From NCBI RefSeq assembly GCF_003970385.1, contig NZ_RXZH01000001.1:372001-436000 (forward strand): a DNA stretch of 64,000 nt, in the 5' to 3' direction. The stretch is from Vibrio aquaticus (GTDB taxonomy: Bacteria; Pseudomonadota; Gammaproteobacteria; Enterobacterales; Vibrionaceae). Within the stretch, counting starts at the first letter, position 1. Each line of letters starts with the position of its first letter. Below are positions 57,518-64,000 of this stretch, piece after piece. A program made the position numbers and the translations under genes. Under the pieces are notes generated by a model, which was not told where the DNA came from, did not search any database, and saw nothing but the letters and a program-made list of their open reading frames with translations.

Positions 57518-58474
57518 TCATACCGAATCAATCAACTCAGGAAGTATTTCAAACAAATCTCCCACCAAACCATAGTCGGCCACTTCAAAGATAGGGGCAT
57601 CGGCATCACTGTTAATGGCAACCACAATACCCGAGTCTTTCATGCCTGCTAAGTGCTGAATCGCGCCAGAAATCCCGATGGCAATATAGAGCTTAGGCGC
57701 GACGATCTTACCTGTTTGCCCCACTTGCAGATCGTTGGTAACAAACCCAGCATCCACCGCCGCTCGTGACGCACCAATAGCGCCACCTAGTTTATCCGCT
57801 AAGTTTTCGATTAAGGCAAAGTTCTCTTTACTGCCAACCCCTCGGCCGCCTGAGATCACCACCTCTGCACTTGCTAAATCTGGTCTTTCACATTCTGTTG
57901 CTTCTAAGCCGATATATTGAGTGCGTATTCCACTAACGTCGGCACCAAGCGTGACAACCTCGGCGTTTCCATCACCTTGCAGTGAGACTTTCTCAAAAGC
58001 GGTCGCTCGCACGGTCATCATCTTAATCGCGTCATGGCTTTGGACTCTGGCAAGCGCATTACCGGCATAAATCGGGCGAACAATCGTATCGGCACTTTCT
58101 ATCTTAATGATGTCAGCCAACAAACCAACATCAAGCAGTGCGGCCGCTCTTGGCATTATATCTTTACCAAAGGTAGTAGCGGGCGCCAAAATATGGCTGT
58201 ATTCCTTACCATGATGAGCAAGTACCTTTGCTTGAACCTCAGCAAATGGGTGCTCAAACTCTGGCTGTTCCACGAGCAAAATGCGTTCAATTGAGCTCAC
58301 CGACTGGAGAATTTCAACTACCGAATTGCTTTGATAACCCATCACAAGAAGATCAATCGCCGCCTCACCCAAGTGATCTTGTAACTGATAAGCAGCAGTG
58401 ATCACCGATAAGGTTTCTGGAGTAAACTGATGATTATTGTGCTGAACAACCACCAAGATGTTTGAATTACTCAT
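57518..58474 (-). CDS. etfA: Electron transfer flavoprotein alpha subunit
   Basis: Carries FAD and passes electrons from acyl-CoA dehydrogenases to ETF:ubiquinone oxidoreductase. The 318-residue protein has an N-terminal nucleotide-fold domain and the C-terminal FAD domain with the signature [41 protein letters not shown] (about 205-245), then [28 protein letters not shown]. The start at 58474 follows AAGGAGGCGAAC, 10 bases after the etfB stop. It forms one operon with etfB, preceded by a LiuR-like site. Confidence 0.95.
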   Translation of the reverse strand: MSNSNILVVVQHNNHQFTPETLSVITAAYQLQDHLGEAAIDLLVMGYQSNSVVEILQSVSSIERILLVEQPEFEHPFAEVQAKVLAHHGKEYSHILAPATTFGKDIMPRAAALLDVGLLADIIKIESADTIVRPIYAGNALARVQSHDAIKMMTVRATAFEKVSLQGDGNAEVVTLGADVSGIRTQYIGLEATECERPDLASAEVVISGGRGVGSKENFALIENLADKLGGAIGASRAAVDAGFVTNDLQVGQTGKIVAPKLYIAIGISGAIQHLAGMKDSGIVVAINSDADAPIFEVADYGLVGDLFEILPELIDSV

Positions 58475-58484
58475 GTTCGCCTCC

Positions 58485-59237
58485 TTAATCAATCACTTTT
58501 GCTTCATTGCGTAACTTGTCGACCAATTGCGCCACGTTATCCAGTTTGACGCCCGCAGAGCGTTTCGCCGGCGCAAATGTCTCAAGCAGCGTATGGCTTT
58601 GTGCGCATTCAACCCCTAACGATTCCAAACTCAGTTCATCAAGAGGCTTCCGTTTCGCTTTCATGATGTTAGGTAAAGACGCATAGCGAGGTTCATTTAA
58701 TCTTAGGTCGGTACTTATCACGCTAGGCAATGACAGTTTGAGTGTTTCTAACCCACCATCCACTTCGCGAGTCGCGACAACAGAGCCTTCACTCAGCTCG
58801 ACATTTGACGCAAAAGTCGCCTGTGGCCAATCGAGCAGCCCTGCTAGCATTTGAGCCACCTGATTATTGTCACTGTCGACGGATTGCTTGCCAAGTAACA
58901 CTAACTGTGGCGACTCTTGTTCCACTATAGCCTTCAACGCTTTGGCGACAATCAAAGGTTGGCACTCTTGGTCTGACTCGATATGTATCGCTCTATCAGC
59001 ACCTAGCGCTAACGCCCCTCTCAACTGCTCTTGGCAGACGGCAGCGCCGATAGAAACAGCAACGATTTCACTCACAGTGCCTGACTCTTTAAGTCGAATC
59101 GCCTCTTCTACTGCGATTTCGCAAAATGGATTCATGGTCATTTTCACGTTATCGGTTTCGACACCGGAACCATCGGATTTAATCCGCACCTTGGTGTAAG
59201 GGTCAATTACTCGCTTGATTGCGACAAGAACTTTCAT
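58485..59237 (-). CDS. etfB: Electron transfer flavoprotein beta subunit
   Basis: The AMP-binding partner of EtfA. The 250-residue protein has VLVAIKRVIDPYTKVRI at the N-terminus, NPFCEIAVEEAIRLKE (about 37-52), the AMP-site region LLGKQSVDSDNNQVAQMLAGLL (about 116-137), and the recognition loop segment LPSVISTDLRLNEPRYASLPNIMKAKRKPL (about 170-199). GGAGG precedes two adjacent ATG codons; the second (59237) has better spacing. It is the first gene of the etf operon, with a LiuR-like site about 45 bases upstream, consistent with joint control with BCAA catabolism. Confidence 0.95.
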   Translation of the reverse strand: MKVLVAIKRVIDPYTKVRIKSDGSGVETDNVKMTMNPFCEIAVEEAIRLKESGTVSEIVAVSIGAAVCQEQLRGALALGADRAIHIESDQECQPLIVAKALKAIVEQESPQLVLLGKQSVDSDNNQVAQMLAGLLDWPQATFASNVELSEGSVVATREVDGGLETLKLSLPSVISTDLRLNEPRYASLPNIMKAKRKPLDELSLESLGVECAQSHTLLETFAPAKRSAGVKLDNVAQLVDKLRNEAKVID

Positions 59238-59282
59238 CATTGCCTCCGCTAAGCCATCTATCTAGTTTGAGCTTAGTAAAGT

Positions 59283-59297
59283 TTACGTTTACGTCAA
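59283..59297. promoter_or_regulatory. LiuR-type operator between etfB and ETF-QO genes
   Basis: TTACGTTTACGTCAA matches the unit TTACGTAAACGTCAA at 29366-29380 in 13 of 15 positions. It lies in the divergent region between etfB and the ETF:ubiquinone oxidoreductase gene, so one site could act on both promoters. Confidence 0.7.
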
Positions 59298-59402
59298 CTG
59301 TAACTATAGTTATTCGTAAAGTGGCTATTCATTACAGACGAGATAAACAAACAGATAGGCAAAGGTAGCAACAGCAACTGTCTGAAAGAGAAGGAAAAGA
59401 TC

Positions 59403-61061
59403 ATGGAACGAGAAAGCATGGACTTTGATGTCGTTATCGTAGGTGCCGGACCTGCAGGACTTTCAGCGGCGTGTAAACTGGCTCAGCTTAGTCAAGACAA
59501 TGAGCAAAATCTCTCTATTTGCCTGGTAGAAAAAGGCGCTGAGATCGGAGCGCACATCTTATCTGGTGCTGTCATAGAAACCAAGGCACTCGATGAACTG
59601 TACCCAGACTGGGCACAGCTTAATGCACCGTTAAAGACTTCGGTTTGTGAAGACAGCTTGTTCTATTTAACCAGTGAACATAATCACATCAAAGTTCCCA
59701 GCATATGTACACCATCTACGCTGCATAATGACTCAAACAATTATGTGGTGAGCTTAGGACAACTATGCCAGTGGCTTGGGGAGCAAGCGGAGCAACTGGG
59801 CGTTGAGATTTTCCCCGCTTTTCCAGCCAGTCAGATTTGTTACGATGACTCAGGCAAAGTCACCGGGATCATTACCGCAGACATGGGACTAGATCGCTCA
59901 GCTAAACCTAAGCCAACCTACCAAGCTGGTGTTCAACTCAATGCGAAATACACCTTGTTCGCTGAAGGGGCGAGAGGCCACATGGGCAAAGAACTCATCC
60001 GTCATTTCGATCTTGATGCTGACTCATTGCCACAACACTACGCGCTCGGCATTAAGGAAGTGTGGCAGCTCGATGCAAGTGCGCCACACTATCAAGCGGG
60101 TAAAGTCATTCATTCAACAGGTTGGCCTTTGAGTGAATCCGACAGCACTGGGGGCGGGTTTCTCTATCACATGGGCGATCATAAGGTTGCCGTCGGGCTG
60201 ATCACCGACTTAAGTTATTCCAATCCAAACGTGAGCCCATTTGAAGAGTTTCAACGCTTAAAACATCACCCGGTTTTTAGCCAACAGCTTCAAGGTGCGG
60301 AGCGCATTGCCTACGGAGCAAGAGCCATTGCCAAAGGCGGGCTGTTCTCGCTACCCAAACAGCAGTTCCCTGGAGGGCTGCTGATTGGTTGTGACGCTGG
60401 AACATTAAACTCGGCCAAAATCAAAGGGACTCACACTGCCATGAAATCGGGTTTGATTGCCGCCGAAGCAGTCTTTAACGCTATGCTAAACAGCACTACT
60501 GAGCCTGATTATGAGAGCGTATTTAAAAGCTCATGGCTGTACCAAGAACTCGACCAGTCACGTAATTTTATTGGTGCCGTTCATCGATTCGGTCCAGTTA
60601 TTGGAGGAGCGATTTCTCTGTTTGAGCACAACCTCTGGCTAAAAATGACGACTAAGCGTTCAATATGGGACATAAAGCATAAACAGCCAGATCACCTAGC
60701 ATTGCAAACCTGCGAAGCAAGTAAACCTATCGCCTACCCTAAGCCAGATGGCGTGCTGAGCTTTGACAAAAATTCTTCTGTCTATTTGTCTGGCACCCAT
60801 CACGAAGAAGATCAACCATGCCATCTTATTGTTAGCGACCGCTCATTGCCTACAGGGCGTCACCTAACTCAATTTAATGAGCCGAGTGTGCGTTACTGCC
60901 CAGCCGGTGTTTATGAGCTGATAGAAGTCGATGGACAAACGCAACTTCAAATCAATGCGGCAAACTGCCTGCACTGCAAAACCTGCGACATCAAAGATCC
61001 GTCTCAGAATATCCTGTGGCGACCACCGGAAGGAGGCGGCCCAAGTTATTCTTCGATGTGA
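59403..61061 (+). CDS. Electron transfer flavoprotein:ubiquinone oxidoreductase (ETF-QO)
   Basis: A membrane-associated flavoprotein that feeds electrons from ETF into the ubiquinone pool. The 552-residue protein has the FAD motif VVIVGAGPAGLSAACKLAQL (about 9-28), the ETF-QO segments GAHILSGAVIE and GGGFLYHMGDHKVAVGLITDL, and LIGCDAGTLNSAKIKGTHTAMKSG. The C-terminal 4Fe-4S cluster uses CPAGVYE and NCLHCKTCDIKDP. Translation starts after GAAAGGAAAAGATC. It is divergent from etfBA with a LiuR-like site between, completing the electron path for the two acyl-CoA dehydrogenases at 25 and 30 kb. Confidence 0.96.
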   Translation: MERESMDFDVVIVGAGPAGLSAACKLAQLSQDNEQNLSICLVEKGAEIGAHILSGAVIETKALDELYPDWAQLNAPLKTSVCEDSLFYLTSEHNHIKVPSICTPSTLHNDSNNYVVSLGQLCQWLGEQAEQLGVEIFPAFPASQICYDDSGKVTGIITADMGLDRSAKPKPTYQAGVQLNAKYTLFAEGARGHMGKELIRHFDLDADSLPQHYALGIKEVWQLDASAPHYQAGKVIHSTGWPLSESDSTGGGFLYHMGDHKVAVGLITDLSYSNPNVSPFEEFQRLKHHPVFSQQLQGAERIAYGARAIAKGGLFSLPKQQFPGGLLIGCDAGTLNSAKIKGTHTAMKSGLIAAEAVFNAMLNSTTEPDYESVFKSSWLYQELDQSRNFIGAVHRFGPVIGGAISLFEHNLWLKMTTKRSIWDIKHKQPDHLALQTCEASKPIAYPKPDGVLSFDKNSSVYLSGTHHEEDQPCHLIVSDRSLPTGRHLTQFNEPSVRYCPAGVYELIEVDGQTQLQINAANCLHCKTCDIKDPSQNILWRPPEGGGPSYSSM

Positions 61062-61079
61062 GCGCTACGCTTGCCTGCT

Positions 61080-63629
61080 CTATAGTGTCGGTAACGCGAA
61101 ATCTTCACCAATCATGTGGCGGAACAGGTTCATACGTTGTAAAACCGCATCGAGTTGCTGCTGCTCGATCACCGAGAGCTGATTGAGAGCCAACTCATCG
61201 TTAACTTGTCTAAGGTCGCTGTATTCCACAATCTGATTCATGAATCGTAAGCGCCATAGATGATCAAAAATAAACGCCATTTCTCGGTAGGTTTCTGAAT
61301 CGATTTGATTGGCCGTCAGCATTCCCCCTAGCCTCGCCAAGGTATTGCTGTGGCGGATATCAAGTTTGAGCGCATAGAGCCTACCGAACAATTCAATCGG
61401 CCTTAAACACTCTTTGATATTTATCGTCACATCTTTATCCGCCTCCTCAATATTCGGAACGGCATGAGACAAGCAGTGTTGAGCATAGGTCGTTAAGAAT
61501 GTTGGATTAAGCTCAATCTCGTGTTGTATGTGCGATTGAATCGAATCAACCAAGGATGCCTCGCCATAAGTCGCTCGAATATCAAAGAACACATTTAGTT
61601 CAAGGATCGGCTCAGAGCTCGCTTGCTCTATCCATTGGCTAAAGTTGTGTCGCCACTCTTTTTCACTCAAACACCACTGATGATTAGACGCCATGATCAG
61701 GCCATCACAATAGCTGTAACCCGCTTGATCTAGCATGGCGCAGACTCGCTCCGCTAAATGCAGGAAGTAACGCCGTGTTGCTTTTAAATCTTTGTCATCG
61801 GGTGCTTCAAAGACAATCGCATTATCTTGATCAGAGAACAGCGTCATATCGTGGCGAGCATTGCTGCCAAACGACAAAAAGGCAAACGGAACTGGCGGCT
61901 CACCCAACTCATCTATTGCCAACTCAATAAAGCGACAAATCGCTGCATCGTAAGTCGTGCCAATTAATTGTCTAAGATGATCGGGACGAGTTCCCGAAGA
62001 GATCATTTCTCGAATCAGGTCAGTTAGACGATTGAGAGACTCAACCACGTGGCTTTGGCTTTCTCCTCGCTCAATATCCGCTACGATACTGAAACTGGTT
62101 TTCTGATAATCCGTCAGAGGGTTAACCGAAGCAAAGCCGCCACCATAGACTTTGCGAACAATCGGACGAAACGAAATAACATGCCCTAACTTTTCCGATA
62201 AAAAGATCCGCGAGGTACTAAGGATAATGTCTATCTCTCGGCCACTTTTGGTCACAATCTGAGCTTCAAACTCGCTCGGCTCTGTTTCATGACTGAACAG
62301 TCTATTGAGATGTTCTAACACTCGCTCGTTGGCAGGTGATTCAGAGAACAGTGACGCCCATATTGATGACGCTTTTAACTCAGTATCGGTATAGCCCAAT
62401 AATCTGTGTAAGCGGTTATTTGAAAAGATGATCTTGCCGTCTGCTTCAAGGATGTAGCCTTCATTGGAAGACTCCACCAGCGCTTTATAGCGGTTCTTCG
62501 CTTCATGTAGTGCCAGTTCGGCTCGCTTGCGTTTTTTCTCAATCGCTTTGGACTGAGTAATGACATAAAGCATGATTGCAACTAAACCGAGAGTAATGGC
62601 GAGGAAAATACGAAACAGTGTCTTTTCCAATTTGCTCAACTCATGCTGAACGTCTTCTAAATACACCCCAGTTCCAACCACCCACAGCCAAGCGCCAACA
62701 CCTTGTACATAGGTCATTTTAGGAGCGGTAATGGTCGGGTCGTCTTTCCATTGCCATTGATACTCTAAAAAACCTTGGTCAAATTGACGAACCAACTTGG
62801 TCAGCTCAACAAATATCGCAACTGAGCTACCCTCATTATCCGCTTGATAATCAGTGAGATCTTGGTGGGTTAAGTCATCCCGGTATGGATGCATCACCAT
62901 AGTTGGGTGCATATCCGTAATGAAGAAGTAGTCCTTATTTTCTGGTCCGTAGCGCAATGATTTGATTTCGTTGATCGCCTGAGACTGCGCTTCTAAGGTC
63001 GTGAGTTCGCCCTGCCTTTCTTTGTCTACATAGCTATCAACAATACTCACAGCGGTGGCCGTCAGCTCTTTGAGCATCTGCTTTTTCTGCCCCACCATGG
63101 CGCCTTCCACCAGAGGAAGAATCACGTAGAGTATCGCGGTTATAAACAGCAGAACTGCGCACACGGTCGGAAGAATGATTCTCAAGTTAAATCGGCTAAA
63201 GCCAGATGAACCTTGATCCTCTTCTTGATTAACGCCGTCGAAATACTCCGCCAATTCGCTTTCATCAAGCACCTTGGCTAAATCATCTTCGCTATCAATA
63301 TCGTGGTATTTGGCAGTGAACGAGTTGTTTTCGAAATCCACTCGGCTTGGCAGATAACCATGATAGTCATCTCGAATGTGCGCTTCGAACACATCTTTAA
63401 TTTGCTGATTAGTGTACTTGTCACCGAACTCTTTGATGGCTTCGGATAACGCCTCTTTACAATGACGAAAACGGCGGTGGGAATAAGGATCGAAGTCGAC
63501 ATCGGTTGCGATGGTTTCTCGATGCTCTCGTCCGCTATGATCAAAAAAACCATCAATCCAGAGGTGTATCTCTTCCGCTCTGAGGCCAAATTGACGCTCG
63601 GTTCGGTCTGCATGTTCCGATATTTTCAT
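61080..63629 (-). CDS. Membrane sensor with Cache, PAS and DUF294 nucleotidyltransferase domains
   Basis: An 849-residue protein. Residues 1-145 are a cytoplasmic N-terminal domain I do not recognise, with an acidic linker. A membrane helix (about 150-176) leads to a single Cache-like sensor (about 180-335, with GPENKDYFFITDMHPTMVMHP and GAWLWVVGTGVYLEDV) and a second helix (337-357). A PAS domain follows (about 375-490). The C-terminal third is a GlnD-like nucleotidyltransferase with GSNARHDMTLFSDQDNAIVF (588-607) followed by a DUF294_C helical domain with FFDIRATYGE. Most DUF294 proteins instead carry cNMP-binding and CBS domains. The substrate of the transfer and the ligand are unknown. 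Confidence 0.82.
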   Translation of the reverse strand: MKISEHADRTERQFGLRAEEIHLWIDGFFDHSGREHRETIATDVDFDPYSHRRFRHCKEALSEAIKEFGDKYTNQQIKDVFEAHIRDDYHGYLPSRVDFENNSFTAKYHDIDSEDDLAKVLDESELAEYFDGVNQEEDQGSSGFSRFNLRIILPTVCAVLLFITAILYVILPLVEGAMVGQKKQMLKELTATAVSIVDSYVDKERQGELTTLEAQSQAINEIKSLRYGPENKDYFFITDMHPTMVMHPYRDDLTHQDLTDYQADNEGSSVAIFVELTKLVRQFDQGFLEYQWQWKDDPTITAPKMTYVQGVGAWLWVVGTGVYLEDVQHELSKLEKTLFRIFLAITLGLVAIMLYVITQSKAIEKKRKRAELALHEAKNRYKALVESSNEGYILEADGKIIFSNNRLHRLLGYTDTELKASSIWASLFSESPANERVLEHLNRLFSHETEPSEFEAQIVTKSGREIDIILSTSRIFLSEKLGHVISFRPIVRKVYGGGFASVNPLTDYQKTSFSIVADIERGESQSHVVESLNRLTDLIREMISSGTRPDHLRQLIGTTYDAAICRFIELAIDELGEPPVPFAFLSFGSNARHDMTLFSDQDNAIVFEAPDDKDLKATRRYFLHLAERVCAMLDQAGYSYCDGLIMASNHQWCLSEKEWRHNFSQWIEQASSEPILELNVFFDIRATYGEASLVDSIQSHIQHEIELNPTFLTTYAQHCLSHAVPNIEEADKDVTINIKECLRPIELFGRLYALKLDIRHSNTLARLGGMLTANQIDSETYREMAFIFDHLWRLRFMNQIVEYSDLRQVNDELALNQLSVIEQQQLDAVLQRMNLFRHMIGEDFALPTL

Positions 63630-63851
63630 TCGATTTCACTCAACCCTGAGTCATATTAACAAAACAGTCAAAAGCGTGAGGCGCGCTGCACTTTTATAAA
63701 AACCCAATCATCTCATCAATCATTAGACCCATTCATTAATTCAAATCAATATTTAGCCAAGGCCCCTTTCCTAGTATGACCCCATCGTTTGGATTTGAAT
63801 TTTGACGAAATGACCTCGCTGTTGTTTCGTTTTCATCTCCGAAGCAACACT
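63630..63851. other. Intergenic region before the last gene start
   Basis: About 220 AT-rich bases that should hold the promoter of the Cache-PAS-DUF294 gene on the minus strand and of the plus-strand gene leaving the window. I see no distinct operator, terminator or RNA structure here. Confidence 0.4.
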
Positions 63852-64000
63852 ATGTTTTCCCTCTTTATCAATCAGATAAAGGAGCTTGGTAGCGTCTGGG
63901 ATGTCGTCACGTACTGGTCGAAGGTCAGTATACCAAGTGCAAGCGGAGCCCTAATTGACATGGTGCAACTTCGGGACATTACAAAGGAAGACACGATGTC
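63852..64000 (+). CDS. Partial gene running off the window end (start uncertain)
   Basis: A frame open from at least 63810 reaches the end of the window without a stop. The best ribosome site (AAAGGAAG) precedes an in-frame ATG at 63996, which would leave only the first residues visible. An in-frame ATG at 63852 would add 48 residues starting MFSLFINQIKELGSVW, but it lacks a clear ribosome site. The product cannot be identified. Confidence 0.3.
   Translation, partial: MFSLFINQIKELGSVWDVVTYWSKVSIPSASGALIDMVQLRDITKEDTM

Overview
The window looks like part of a Vibrionaceae chromosome, and I infer a Vibrio, possibly chromosome II. The reasons are a VieSAB-like signalling cluster, a DUF3332 lipoprotein, HopJ, several chemoreceptors and GGDEF proteins, and a large marine-type branched-chain amino acid (BCAA) degradation locus. 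No insertion sequence, prophage, integron or CRISPR array is visible. Nearly every base is accounted for by intact genes.

Layout. (1) 1-4.4 kb: a membrane diguanylate cyclase, then a TetR regulator, a CurA-type enone reductase and a glutathione S-transferase. Near-identical operators lie before the TetR and reductase genes. (2) 4.2-19.2 kb: katG behind an OxyR-type site, a beta-hydroxyacid dehydrogenase, a secreted beta-barrel-like protein, a HAD phosphatase, yghU, a membrane-anchored EEP hydrolase, a BCCT transporter, a candidate small RNA, a TetR-MFP-RND efflux operon and HopJ. (3) 19.2-21.6 kb: a Cache chemoreceptor. (4) 21.7-34.5 kb: two divergent operons for valine/isoleucine (minus strand) and leucine (plus strand) catabolism, with the MerR regulator liuR between them. 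A perfect pair of inverted LiuR-like sites sits in the divergent promoter. The leucine operon has liuB but no liuD, the gene for the biotin-carrying alpha subunit. (5) 34.5-39.5 kb: the folate-independent methionine synthase pair mesD/mesX, a TauE-type permease and a SelO pseudokinase. (6) 39.8-46.9 kb: a VieSAB-like four-gene operon in which the VieA functions are split over two proteins. (7) 47.1-53.8 kb: tRNA-Gly, a periplasmic-sensor diguanylate cyclase, a chemoreceptor, a DUF3332 lipoprotein and an alanine/glycine:Na+ symporter. (8) 54.2-61.1 kb: the branched-chain 2-oxoacid dehydrogenase (E1a, E1b, E2), both electron transfer flavoprotein (ETF) subunits and ETF:ubiquinone oxidoreductase. 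(9) 61.1-64 kb: a Cache-PAS-DUF294 nucleotidyltransferase and the start of a gene that leaves the window.

How it fits together. The 2-oxoacid dehydrogenase makes isobutyryl-, 2-methylbutyryl- and isovaleryl-CoA. The two acyl-CoA dehydrogenases oxidise them and pass electrons through ETF and ETF-QO to ubiquinone. The mms and liu genes finish the breakdown. LiuR-like sites before both the central locus and the etf genes suggest shared control. E3 (lipoamide dehydrogenase) and methylcrotonyl-CoA carboxylase alpha must come from elsewhere, if present. A second theme is signalling, with two GGDEF proteins, one EAL protein and two chemoreceptors.

The observations most worth a second look are the absent liuD, the in-frame 15-bp repeat that runs through the mesD stop codon, the split VieA, the E2 lacking its HxxxDG aspartate, the Cache-PAS-DUF294 protein, and an orphan promoter/terminator pair that may encode a small RNA. 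Positions of short sites were counted by hand and may be off by one base.
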